Part shown: positions 1-6,299 of the stretch, in pieces
How the letters are laid out: each line of letters opens with the position of its first letter
How positions within the stretch are numbered: the first letter of the stretch is position 1
Assembly: GCF_002440555.1 (NCBI RefSeq)
Contig: NZ_DJUR01000024.1
Location: 1-7,910, forward strand
Reading direction: 5' to 3'
DNA length: 7,910 bases
Origin: Aerococcus sp. UBA6277
GTDB lineage: Bacteria > Bacillota > Bacilli > Lactobacillales > Aerococcaceae
Translations under genes and position numbers: made by a program
Notes under the pieces: generated by a model
What the model was told of the DNA's origin: nothing
The model's input: only the letters and a program-made list of their open reading frames with translations
The model's database searches: none

Positions 1-63
1 AGTCCTATTTGACGAAGAGCCTATCTTATTAGAGACAGCTTGAGTCTTTTGGAAAATGTTTGA

Positions 64-1266
64 TTATTCGTTAATGTTACCTAAACGTACAGTATCACGA
101 ACGATTACTAACTCTTCGTCGGTTGGAATAGTGTAAATTGCAACTTTCGAATCTTCGCTAGAAATTTTTGCTTCATCACGTGTATCATTTGCTGCTTCAT
201 CGATCTTCATACCGAAGAATGCCATATGGTCATCAATGATTTCTGCACGTGTACGGCCAGAGTTTTCACCAATACCAGCTGTAAATACAACGGCATCAAC
301 GCCACCCATTACAGCGATGTATTGACCAATGTATTTACGTACGCGGTCGTAGAAGATTTCTAAGGTAGTTTGTGAACGTTCGTCACCATTATCAGCTGCA
401 TCTTCAACATCACGCATATCAGATGAAACACCTGATAAACCTAATAAACCAGATTTATTATTCAAAATAGAGACCATGTCATCGATATCAGTAATATTTA
501 ATTTCTTCATTAAAAATTGAACTAAAGATGTATCAATATCACCAGAACGTGTACCCATTGTAATACCCGCTAATGGTGTGAATCCCATAGAAGTATCAAC
601 AGATTTACCACCATCTACAGCAGTAATAGAACCACCGTTACCTAAATGACAAGTGATAATTTTTAAATCTTCAATAGGTTTACCCATTAGTTCAGCTGCT
701 CGATTGGCTACATATCTGTGTGAAGTACCATGTGCACCATAACGACGAGCACCAAATTCTTCATAGTACTCTAACGGAATAGAATATAAATATGCTACTT
801 CAGGCATTGTTGAGTGGAACGACGTATCAAAAATACCGACAGCAGGTTTCCCAGGCAATACTTTTTGGAAAGCGCGAATAGCTCGAGCTTCTGGTACATT
901 ATGTAGAGGTGCAAATTCTGCTAACTCCTCAATTTTTTGAATTGCTTCGTCATCTAATAACGTAGACTCTTTAAATATTTCTCCACCAGCTACCACACGG
1001 TGACCAGTACCAGAAATTTCATCATAACTAGTAATAATGTTTAAAGTGCTTAATTGGTTTAATAAGAATTCAATAGCTACTTCATGGTTATCAATATCTT
1101 TAACATCCTCAAATTTTTGGCCTTCACCATACTTAATAGAAATGTTAGAGTTACCGATTCCAATACGGTCGATTTGACCTGAAGCTACAACCTCTTCACT
1201 AGGCACTTCGTAAATTTTAAATTTTAAACTAGAAGAACCTGCGTTTACAGCAATTACTTTAGACAT
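64..1266 (-). CDS. ackA: Acetate kinase
   Basis: Cytosolic acetate kinase, which interconverts acetyl phosphate + ADP and acetate + ATP and supplies ATP in fermentation. The 400-residue length is normal for the family. The N-terminal VNAGSSSLKFK signature is at about 7-17. Other family landmarks are GHRVVAGG with Arg90, the catalytic Asp147 in FDTSFH, GAHGTSHRYV with His179 and His183, HLGNGGS at 207-213, MGTRSGDID with Arg240, the nucleotide-binding FTAGIGENS at 328-336, and EELVIVRDT near the C-terminus with the conserved Glu at about 385. All expected catalytic residues are present and the frame is intact. The start is ATG at 1266, with AAAGGAGA seven bases upstream. It has its own promoter and lies 134 bases after the methyltransferase gene, a pairing common in Firmicutes. 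Bases 1-63 downstream hold no convincing terminator or further gene. The assignment is essentially certain. Confidence 0.98.
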   Translation of the reverse strand: MSKVIAVNAGSSSLKFKIYEVPSEEVVASGQIDRIGIGNSNISIKYGEGQKFEDVKDIDNHEVAIEFLLNQLSTLNIITSYDEISGTGHRVVAGGEIFKESTLLDDEAIQKIEELAEFAPLHNVPEARAIRAFQKVLPGKPAVGIFDTSFHSTMPEVAYLYSIPLEYYEEFGARRYGAHGTSHRYVANRAAELMGKPIEDLKIITCHLGNGGSITAVDGGKSVDTSMGFTPLAGITMGTRSGDIDTSLVQFLMKKLNITDIDDMVSILNNKSGLLGLSGVSSDMRDVEDAADNGDERSQTTLEIFYDRVRKYIGQYIAVMGGVDAVVFTAGIGENSGRTRAEIIDDHMAFFGMKIDEAANDTRDEAKISSEDSKVAIYTIPTDEELVIVRDTVRLGNINE

Positions 1267-1311
1267 GCTTTCTCTCCTTTAATCTTAAATCAATATTATT
1301 TAATATACTTC

Positions 1312-1341
1312 ATTATAACATGACATGTTTCGTTATGGTAA
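1312..1341 (-). promoter_or_regulatory. Probable sigma-A promoter of ackA
   Basis: A perfect -10 box TATAAT lies at 1317-1312 and is preceded by TGT, giving an extended -10. The best -35 match is TTACCA at 1341-1336 with an 18-base spacer, which is only 4 of 6. Transcription should start near 1305, leaving a leader of about 40 bases before ackA. The -10 region overlaps a 13-base palindrome listed separately. No clear CcpA (cre) box was found, although ackA is CcpA-activated in Bacillus subtilis. Confidence 0.7.
1317..1329. promoter_or_regulatory. 13-base perfect palindrome over the ackA extended -10
   Basis: On the minus strand the sequence AACATGTCATGTT is a perfect inverted repeat (AACATG / CATGTT) about a central T. 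It covers the TG of the extended -10 and the first base of TATAAT. A protein bound there would overlap RNA polymerase contacts, so it could be a repressor operator. It matches no operator I can name, and a short AT-rich palindrome can arise by chance. Confidence 0.3.
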
Positions 1342-1382
1342 AGACATTTGGATTCTATTCTCTGGGAAATGCATTTTTTGCA

Positions 1383-1406
1383 AAGTAGCTATTTCAAAGC
1401 CTACTT
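1383..1406. other. Weak hairpin over the stop codon of the methyltransferase gene
   Basis: AAGTAG at the end of the methyltransferase gene, including its TAG stop, can pair with CTACTT 12 bases downstream, and an inner GCT/AGC could extend the stem. On the minus strand it is followed by TGCAAAAAATG and not a T-run, so it does not look like an intrinsic terminator. It may be a weak mRNA 3' structure or chance. Some transcripts from the methyltransferase gene may therefore continue into ackA. Confidence 0.2.
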
Positions 1407-2435
1407 CATTTTCTCAAGAAAGTTTTCAAAAGCCCCCAAAAACTTAGGCAATTCTTCCTGACTCTTCAAGTCCGGAATTTCACCGACAAGTACATTCTCA
1501 CTTTGTTTAGCCTTGTCGCCCGCTTTTTGCACTAATAAAATAGCTTTTCTAGATTTCTCATTATTGAAAAGATTGCTTGGTAGTGACAATAAAGCTTGGA
1601 AATAACCATGCTCACCAATGGCTTCAATTAAGGTCTTTATATTTTCATCTTGGATAAGGCCAGCAGGCACAATATAAATACCCCAACCATTCGGTTTCAA
1701 GTAACGTAACCCTTGTTCTACCATCAAATAATGAACAAAAGCATGTTGACCTTCCGCACGATTTTTAGCCGAAGAATAGGTGTCTGCTACTTCATCTACT
1801 GGATAATAGCCTAAGGGTAAATCACCTACAATTAGATCACTTGGTGGGACAATCAGATTTTGTAATGAATCTCCTAAATATAAATTAGCTGGGATATCTT
1901 GTAGACGGGTGGAAACATCCGCGATTGACAACATTAAGTCATCGTTATCATAGCCAAATCCTTGAATTTTATAACCAGAAGCCTTCAAAGCATTATAAAT
2001 AATGGCGTACAAGTTTCCAGTCCCCATTGTCGAATCAAAGAAGGTGATCTCCGTATGATCTGCTTTATCAGCTAGATGCCCATGGTCTACCAGTTTAGTA
2101 GCAAAGTACCCCATTAAAACCGCGATAGCTTCAGGTGTCATATGATAATTAGCTTGTAATTGATCAGCTTTTTCCCCTTCAATAAAGGCAAATTGAACCG
2201 CCTTACGAATATCTTCAGCTTCGTATTCTTGAAGATTGATATTACTATAAATCTCTTTCAATTGCTCAGCCACTTCATCACTTGGTCGCTGGTCGATTTG
2301 TTGCACTTCACCATCAGCAAGATTTTGCAAAGTTTCAAATAAAGCTTCTAGGTAAGAAAACTCCAGCGCTTCCTGAATCAAAATCGTTGAGTCATGCAAT
2401 ACACCAAATAATTGGTTGATATTTTCTACTGACAT
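1401..2435 (-). CDS. Class I SAM-dependent methyltransferase, YtxK/ComYH family
   Basis: A 344-residue cytosolic protein with an N-terminal helical domain (about 1-95) and a Rossmann-fold methyltransferase domain related to the N6-adenine DNA methylase (HsdM-like) group. MTPEAIAVLMGYF at about 99-111 resembles the helix before motif I in HsdM proteins. Motif I, the SAM-binding loop, is FDSTMGTGNL (133-142). The acidic ribose-binding end of strand 2 is GYDND (161-165), and YLGDSL follows at 186-191. The position of the catalytic (D/N)PP(Y/F) motif carries DLPLGYYP (205-212). No target-recognition domain is visible, so a restriction-modification role is unlikely. The family neighbours ackA in many Firmicutes and sits at the end of the comG/comY operon in streptococci; no comG genes are present here. 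The start is ATG at 2435, with GAGAGGAA about seven bases upstream. The family is clear, but the methylated substrate is unknown. Confidence 0.88.
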   Translation of the reverse strand: MSVENINQLFGVLHDSTILIQEALEFSYLEALFETLQNLADGEVQQIDQRPSDEVAEQLKEIYSNINLQEYEAEDIRKAVQFAFIEGEKADQLQANYHMTPEAIAVLMGYFATKLVDHGHLADKADHTEITFFDSTMGTGNLYAIIYNALKASGYKIQGFGYDNDDLMLSIADVSTRLQDIPANLYLGDSLQNLIVPPSDLIVGDLPLGYYPVDEVADTYSSAKNRAEGQHAFVHYLMVEQGLRYLKPNGWGIYIVPAGLIQDENIKTLIEAIGEHGYFQALLSLPSNLFNNEKSRKAILLVQKAGDKAKQSENVLVGEIPDLKSQEELPKFLGAFENFLEKMK

Positions 2436-2471
2436 AGTACTTCCTCTCTCTCATTATGCTACTACATACCT

Positions 2472-2500
2472 ATTTTCAACGAAGAATAGCTTCCTGTCAA
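2472..2500 (-). promoter_or_regulatory. Probable promoter of the methyltransferase gene
   Basis: A perfect -35 box TTGACA at 2500-2495 is followed after 17 bases by GAAAAT at 2477-2472, a 4 of 6 match to the -10 consensus. This would start transcription near 2465 and leave a leader of about 30 bases. It lies downstream of the rpmA terminator, which fits an independent transcription unit. Confidence 0.5.
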
Positions 2501-2614
2501 TCATTGCGACTAAAACACACGACAAGCAATCAACGATACATCCATCTTGTCTTTATGCCAAAATAGCAACAATAACCTAAGCTGTTCTAAACAGATTAGG
2601 GGATTTTTCCAGGC

Positions 2615-2649
2615 AAAAGAAAAGCGCCTGAACCTTAAGTTCAAGCGCT
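2615..2649 (-). terminator. Intrinsic terminator of the rplU-prp-rpmA operon
   Basis: AGCGCTTGAAC (2649-2639) pairs with GTTCAGGCGCT (2633-2623) in an 11-base-pair stem with one G-T wobble and a five-base loop. The T-rich tail TTTCTTTT follows at 2622-2615. It begins 14 bases after the rpmA stop codon and is the cleanest ordinary terminator in the window. Confidence 0.93.
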
Positions 2650-2663
2650 CTATTCATATCAGA

Positions 2664-2951
2664 TTATTCAGCAGCTACTGGGTAAACTGACACTTGTTTT
2701 TGGTCACGGCCTTTACGTTCGAAACGAACGATTCCATCAACTTTAGCAAATAAAGTATCGTCTCCACCGCGTCCTACGTTTACACCTGGGTAAATTTTAG
2801 TACCGCGTTGACGGTATAAAATTGAACCACCTGAAACTTCTTGACCGTCAGCACGTTTAGCACCTAAACGTTTTGCTTGAGAGTCACGACCATTGGCAGT
2901 AGACCCGCCCCCTTTTTTGTGGGCGAAGAATTGTAAATTAAATTTCAACAT
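2664..2951 (-). CDS. rpmA: 50S ribosomal protein L27 with Prp-cleaved N-terminal extension
   Basis: Large-subunit ribosomal protein L27, 95 residues, whose N-terminal tail reaches the peptidyl-transferase centre. The protein starts [10 protein letters not shown] and continues with the core [27 protein letters not shown]-type extensions are typical of Firmicutes L27 and are removed by the protease Prp, so maturation should cut between Ala10 and His11. The frame stays open 22 codons upstream, but ATG at 2951 is the right start: AGGAGG lies seven bases before it (2964-2959), and the upstream codons fall inside the end of prp and match no L27. It is the last gene of rplU-prp-rpmA, 13 bases after the prp stop, and is followed by a strong terminator. 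All core features look intact. Confidence 0.97.
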   Translation of the reverse strand: MLKFNLQFFAHKKGGGSTANGRDSQAKRLGAKRADGQEVSGGSILYRQRGTKIYPGVNVGRGGDDTLFAKVDGIVRFERKGRDQKQVSVYPVAAE

Positions 2952-2964
2952 GGGATAACCTCCT

Positions 2965-3312
2965 CTAATATTTCGTTGTTTTGGATACATGTATAAAGTC
3001 ACTGTAATTGGCTTCAATATCTTCAGACAAGGCCAAATAGCAACTTGTTAATAACATTTGAGCAAGTTGCCCCTGCTCCGTAGAGAGATCCTTGGTTAAC
3101 TCAACATACAAGTAACCGCCATTTTCTTCATCGGCTTCAATAAGCGGTTCGATACTTGCCATACGTGTCAGGTTATTCACAGTTGATAAAACTACTGCGG
3201 ATACGCCTGCACAGACAACATCTTGCCCATATTCACCAGCAAATGCGTGGCCAGAAACTTCAAAGCTAACAAATTGATCTTTCTCGTCAGTTTTAAAAAT
3301 TGCTTGAATCAT
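2965..3312 (-). CDS. prp: Ribosomal-processing cysteine protease Prp (YsxB family)
   Basis: Small cytosolic cysteine protease, 115 residues, that in Firmicutes removes the N-terminal extension of L27, a step essential in Staphylococcus aureus. The catalytic pair is visible in [20 protein letters not shown]: His22 and Cys34, the same numbers as in the S. aureus enzyme. The rest has the expected compact alpha/beta pattern. The gene lies between rplU and rpmA, its usual place, so enzyme and substrate are co-transcribed. The start is ATG at 3312, 16 bases after the rplU stop. The sequence before it (AAAAGTGTGATGAC) holds only a poor Shine-Dalgarno match, unlike the strong sites of rplU and rpmA. 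This suggests lower expression or coupling to rplU translation, as suits an enzyme needed in small amounts. Confidence 0.95.
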   Translation of the reverse strand: MIQAIFKTDEKDQFVSFEVSGHAFAGEYGQDVVCAGVSAVVLSTVNNLTRMASIEPLIEADEENGGYLYVELTKDLSTEQGQLAQMLLTSCYLALSEDIEANYSDFIHVSKTTKY

Positions 3313-3328
3313 GTCATCACACTTTTAA

Positions 3329-3637
3329 TTAAGCGTTGATTGAGTCGATAACAACTTTAGTGTATGGTTGACGATGACCTTGTTTACGGTGAGAATCTTT
3401 TTTAGCTTTGTATTTGAAAGTTGTTACTTTCTTTTGACGACCTTGTTTTTCAACAGTTGCTTCAACAGTCGCACCTTCAACTAAAGGTGTTCCTACTTTA
3501 ACATCGTCACCACCAACAAAAACTACTTGATCAAAAGTAACTTTTTCTCCTGCTTCTGCATTTAATTTTTCAATGTAGATAGCTTGTCCAGCTTCAACTT
3601 TAATTTGTTTTCCACCAGTTTTAATAATTGCGTACAT
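3329..3637 (-). CDS. rplU: 50S ribosomal protein L21
   Basis: Large-subunit ribosomal protein L21, which binds 23S rRNA; 102 residues is the usual bacterial length. It has the canonical N-terminus [17 protein letters not shown], the central [11 protein letters not shown] segment and the basic C-terminal [19 protein letters not shown] signature. The start is ATG at 3637, with a perfect AAGGAGG eight bases upstream (3652-3646). It is the first gene of rplU-prp-rpmA, under a consensus promoter and an L21 leader RNA, so the operon is probably autoregulated by a ribosomal protein. The sequence shows no abnormality. Confidence 0.98.
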   Translation of the reverse strand: MYAIIKTGGKQIKVEAGQAIYIEKLNAEAGEKVTFDQVVFVGGDDVKVGTPLVEGATVEATVEKQGRQKKVTTFKYKAKKDSHRKQGHRQPYTKVVIDSINA

Positions 3638-3649
3638 CTAACGCACCTC

Positions 3650-3745
3650 CTTATATAGACTTAGACTCGCCACGACACGTGGTCTTTCGACTCTTAACAT
3701 ACGATGTCATGTGCGGTTGCAGTGTGGTGCTCACACTTTTTACAA
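3650..3745 (-). ncRNA. Ribosomal protein L21 leader (cis-regulatory RNA)
   Basis: The roughly 110-base untranslated region before rplU has the layout and conserved segments I recognise from the Firmicutes L21 leader family. The first hairpin is AGTGTG/CACACT with a five-base loop (3737-3721). Next comes the conserved single-stranded-looking segment GCAACCGCACATGACATC, then a GUC-GAAA-GAC mini-hairpin, then a perfect CCACG-TGT-CGTGG hairpin (3682-3670), ending just before the ribosome binding site. In this family the leader is thought to let L21 or a partner repress its own operon; the mechanism here is inferred. A covariance-model search would settle the boundaries. Confidence 0.8.
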
Positions 3746-3753
3746 CATCATAT

Positions 3754-3782
3754 ATATTACCAAATTAACCTAACTTCGTCAA
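3754..3782 (-). promoter_or_regulatory. Strong sigma-A promoter of rplU-prp-rpmA
   Basis: TTGACG at 3782-3777 (5 of 6), a 17-base spacer and TAATAT at 3759-3754 (5 of 6) form a near-consensus promoter. TGG directly before the -10 adds an extended -10 element. Transcription should begin near 3747, right at the first L21-leader hairpin. Such strength is expected for a ribosomal protein operon. Confidence 0.85.
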
Positions 3783-3830
3783 GAAAAACCATCATCATTA
3801 AGTTAAAAAGTTGATAAAATCTTCTTTGGA

Positions 3831-4508
3831 CTATTTGGCGAATGCAGTAGATGATTCAATTCTTGTCCCAATCTGTTTACCAAAGACTGTATCGTGGGTA
3901 ACAATCAGTATGGCTTTGCCTTGTTCTTTAGCTAAGGCCGTAATCAAACCACCGATTTGATCAGCTGACTCTCTATCCAAAGCTGAAGTAGGTTCATCAA
4001 AACACAATACACTTGGGTTTAACATTAACGCTCTAGCAATTGCCACCCGTTGCTTCTGTCCACCTGATAATGTGGATGGAAATACATCTGCTTTGTCAGA
4101 TAAACCAACATCTGCTAATAATTTTTTACCCTCTTCAATCAATGCTGCTTTATTTTTCAGACCTTGTGCTAAGGGGGCTTCAATCAGATTTTGAATCACG
4201 GTTAAATTCGGAAACAATTGGTAATCCTGGAAAACCATCCCTAATTCATTTTGATAAGCACGGCGTTCACTATTTGAACTATAGACAGCTTTAGTGCCGT
4301 TATCTTTTGATAAGACTTTGCCATTAATTTCAATCGTGCCGCGGTCAGCTTCTTCAAGATTATTGATAATACGCATAAATGTTGTTTTACCTGTCCCTGA
4401 ACGACCTAGTAAAATCACCACTTCACCTGGGTTGATTTCAAAATTATAATCTTTAATAACTTGGTTATCCTTATAAGCCTTATTTAGTCCTGATACTTTC
4501 AATGACAT
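3831..4508 (-). CDS. Amino-acid ABC transporter ATP-binding protein (GlnQ-like)
   Basis: Cytoplasmic ATPase of a polar-amino-acid ABC importer, 225 residues. The motifs appear in order: Walker A GRSGTGKTT (35-43), Q-loop Gln94 in VFQDYQLF, signature LSGGQKQR (147-154), Walker B VLCFDEPTSALD with Asp171 and Glu172, and switch His205 in VTHD. All catalytic residues are present. The protein stops about 20 residues after the H-loop, whereas typical GlnQ/HisP-type ATPases run to about 240-250 residues with a further conserved segment. No continuation was seen in the other frames, so this looks like a naturally short C-terminus. The start is ATG at 4508, with GGGAGG about seven bases upstream; only 15 bases separate it from the permease gene, so the two are co-transcribed and probably translationally coupled. 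The substrate cannot be read from this subunit. Confidence 0.93.
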   Translation of the reverse strand: MSLKVSGLNKAYKDNQVIKDYNFEINPGEVVILLGRSGTGKTTFMRIINNLEEADRGTIEINGKVLSKDNGTKAVYSSNSERRAYQNELGMVFQDYQLFPNLTVIQNLIEAPLAQGLKNKAALIEEGKKLLADVGLSDKADVFPSTLSGGQKQRVAIARALMLNPSVLCFDEPTSALDRESADQIGGLITALAKEQGKAILIVTHDTVFGKQIGTRIESSTAFAK

Positions 4509-4523
4509 ACGATGACCTCCCTT

Positions 4524-5978
4524 TTACCATTTCAATTGGTTTTCAAATTTGCGTAAGACGAATGTGAGTCCTGCTGTGACGATTAGGTATATAGCTCCCG
4601 CAACTAAGTATGGTGCTAGCGATGCATAGGTATTCGCTGCGATATTTCCGGCTCTTAGTAACTCACCAAGACCGATAACATATACTAATGAAGTATCTTT
4701 AACTAAGGAAATCACTTCGTTACCAATTGAAGGTAATACAATATTTACTACTTGTGGTAAGATAATTCTTCTAAAACCACGGATTTTACCAATACCTAAT
4801 ACCGAAATACTTTCATATTGACCGTCCGGCACTGCTGAAATACCACCTCTAAAGATTTCTGCAAAATAAGCAGCATAGTTAATCACATATGCAAGAACAG
4901 CTGCTGGGAATCGATCCATAGCGATACCAATATATGGTAAACCAAAGAAAATCACCATCAATTGAAGCATTAGTGGACTACCACGCATGATGAAAACATA
5001 AGCTTCAATAATTCCTTGTAACCATTTTGGTCCAAAGACACGTAAGATACCGATTAAGAAACCGATTGGTACTGAAATGACTAATACGATTGCAAATAAA
5101 AGTAAAGTGAGTTTTAATCCGTTTAATAATGATGGTAATACTGTCATCACAATATTTGATGAGCCCGTTGATTCTGAATCTTCACCAAACCATTTCGCAT
5201 CAATTTCATCATATGTACCATTTTGTCTTAACTCTTCAATCCCCGCATCCACTTGTTCTTTTAATTCGGTATCAGATTTTCTAAAACCAACACCCATCGG
5301 TTCGATAGATGTTTCATCTACAAAGTACTCATATTCATCCAAAGTCCCTTTTTGATTTAAGGTATAACGAGAATAAATATCCCCAGCATAGATTGCGTCT
5401 ACCCGGTCAGCATCCAGATCAGCAAATACTTCATTGTATGAAGGATATAAGATGGGTTCATCAGCTAATTGATTGTATAAGTCATCTGGCCACTCCTGCA
5501 TGAATGTTAAGGCTGTTGACCCAGATTGAGTGGCTATTGTTTTACCCGCTAAATCTGAAAGTTCTTCAATACCTGACCCCTTCTTACTGATAATCGTTTG
5601 TCCAGATTCGATATAGGGTTCTGAGAACAAGACCTTTTCTTCACGCTCTGGCGTAATACCATATCCATTCCAGATCATATCGATATTCCCTGAATTTAAC
5701 TCAGTTTCTTTCATCGCCCAGTCTATTGGTTGAAACTCAAGACTCCATCCATAAAGGTCGGCTACGGCATTGGCCAAGTCAATGTCAAAGCCGACTAATT
5801 CACCTGAACCATCTCGGAAACCCATCGGTGCATATGTATCGTCTAAACCGATAACATAAGTTTCGCCGCTCGTATTCTCAGATTCCGTTGCTTTAACTGA
5901 TGTTTGTCCTACAGCAAACACTAATCCTAACGATAAAATAATTGATAATAATAGATTACTAAATGTAAAATTCTTCAT
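4524..5978 (-). CDS. Amino-acid ABC transporter substrate-binding protein/permease fusion
   Basis: A 484-residue fusion of an extracytoplasmic amino-acid receptor and a membrane permease, as in lactic-acid-bacterial GlnP-type importers. A signal or anchor peptide (about 1-30, hydrophobic LLLSIILSLGLVFAV) precedes a family-3 binding domain (about 38-265) with YAPMGFRDGSGELVGFDIDL. Likely ligand contacts are Arg112 in TPEREEKV, which would bind the alpha-carboxylate, and Asp200 in AGDIYSRY. A short Ser-rich linker leads to the HEQRo-type permease (about 275-484), with the coupling loop ESISVLGIGKIRGFRRIILP at about 389-408. The family usually has EAA at the start of this loop; here it reads ESI. 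The receptor part has one binding domain, so a homodimeric transporter would carry two. ATG at 5978 is preferred, with GGAGG nine bases upstream. An in-frame GTG at 5987 overlaps the ribosome binding site and is not credible. The gene lies under a T-box. The substrate is uncertain: histidine, threonine or cysteine class. Confidence 0.92.
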   Translation of the reverse strand: MKNFTFSNLLLSIILSLGLVFAVGQTSVKATESENTSGETYVIGLDDTYAPMGFRDGSGELVGFDIDLANAVADLYGWSLEFQPIDWAMKETELNSGNIDMIWNGYGITPEREEKVLFSEPYIESGQTIISKKGSGIEELSDLAGKTIATQSGSTALTFMQEWPDDLYNQLADEPILYPSYNEVFADLDADRVDAIYAGDIYSRYTLNQKGTLDEYEYFVDETSIEPMGVGFRKSDTELKEQVDAGIEELRQNGTYDEIDAKWFGEDSESTGSSNIVMTVLPSLLNGLKLTLLLFAIVLVISVPIGFLIGILRVFGPKWLQGIIEAYVFIMRGSPLMLQLMVIFFGLPYIGIAMDRFPAAVLAYVINYAAYFAEIFRGGISAVPDGQYESISVLGIGKIRGFRRIILPQVVNIVLPSIGNEVISLVKDTSLVYVIGLGELLRAGNIAANTYASLAPYLVAGAIYLIVTAGLTFVLRKFENQLKW

Positions 5979-6000
5979 TACTTCCACCCTCCAGTTGAAT

Positions 6001-6046
6001 AAAAAAACGCCCTTCTACACCAAACTCCGTTGGTATAAAAGGACGT
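6001..6046 (-). terminator. T-box regulated intrinsic terminator
   Basis: Bases 6046-6030 (starting ACGTCCTTTT) pair along 17 consecutive positions, including some G-T wobbles, with 6023-6007. The loop CGGAGT is at 6029-6024 and seven T follow at 6007-6001. The 5' arm contains ACGT and CCTTTT, which are also needed for the antiterminator, so the two structures exclude each other. It is 22 bases upstream of the permease start codon. Confidence 0.95.
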
Positions 6047-6261
6047 GAAATAAACGTGGTTCCACCTTTTTTCATAGTAACCTCGCGATTACTATCTCTG
6101 CATGTCAAACTTGACACTGTGATTAACGCTCACGCACGAATTATCTTTAATAATTTGCTCTTGGGTGTGTAGATACGATTTTTATACCTATTCTCAGCTT
6201 CGCTAGGCTCTCTTTAATAAAAGGTTCGTAACCTCTTCCAATCAACACTTTTCATATTTGT
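6001..6261 (-). ncRNA. T-box riboswitch leader of the amino-acid ABC transporter
   Basis: A complete tRNA-sensing leader. The stem I base helix TTGG (6241-6238) pairs with CCAA (6164-6161) and is flanked by GA steps resembling the kink-turn. TACGA/TCGTA and TTTTAT/ATAAAA continue the stem. The distal part carries AGAGAG, CCTA/TAGG and GCTGAGAA, as in many T-boxes. AATTAT/ATAATT (6155-6139) lies in the linker. Stem III is nine pairs capped by GCGA (6095-6074). The antiterminator is AAAAGG (6070-6065), bulge TGGAACC (6064-6058), ACGT, loop TTATTTC, ACGT and CCTTTT (6042-6037). The bulge TGGA should pair with a tRNA ending UCCA. The specifier lies in TCTACACAC (6173-6165): position favours CAC (His), the bulge favours ACA (Thr). 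Uncharged tRNA should switch the importer on. Confidence 0.93.
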
Positions 6262-6267
6262 AAATTC

Positions 6268-6296
6268 ATTATAATCATTTTTTAATTTTTAATCAA
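6268..6296 (-). promoter_or_regulatory. Sigma-A promoter of the T-box/ABC transporter operon
   Basis: TTGATT at 6296-6291 (4 of 6), a 17-base A-rich spacer and a perfect TATAAT at 6273-6268. Transcription should begin near 6261, just before T-box stem I. The -35 box starts three bases after the mreD stop codon, leaving no room for a separate mreD terminator. Confidence 0.85.
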
Positions 6297-6299
6297 GCA

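Noticed and set aside
1..63. Terminator after ackA
   Set aside because: Only a four-base AGAC/GTCT pairing without a following T-run is visible; the true terminator may lie outside the window.
1330..1380. CcpA (cre) site upstream of ackA
   Set aside because: I searched by eye for a TGNAANCGNWNNCA-like sequence and found only poor matches.
2160..2342. Plus-strand ORF of 60 codons
   Set aside because: It lies wholly inside the methyltransferase gene on the other strand, has no ribosome binding site and resembles no known protein.
2952..3017. N-terminal extension of L27 by 22 codons
   Set aside because: The extension overlaps the end of prp and lies before the AGGAGG site; the family starts at [10 protein letters not shown].
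4040..4294. Plus-strand ORF of 84 codons
   Set aside because: It is antisense to the ATPase gene, whose motifs leave no doubt about the true frame; its translation has no recognisable domain.
5077..5503. Two overlapping plus-strand ORFs of 92 and 64 codons
   Set aside because: Both are antisense to the binding-protein/permease fusion, which is intact and full length; no start signals support them.
6225..6233. Local hairpin AGGTT-ACG-AACCT within the T-box as a separate regulatory element
   Set aside because: It competes with the better-supported long-range stem I pairing (TACGA with TCGTA) and is short with a three-base loop, so it is more likely incidental.
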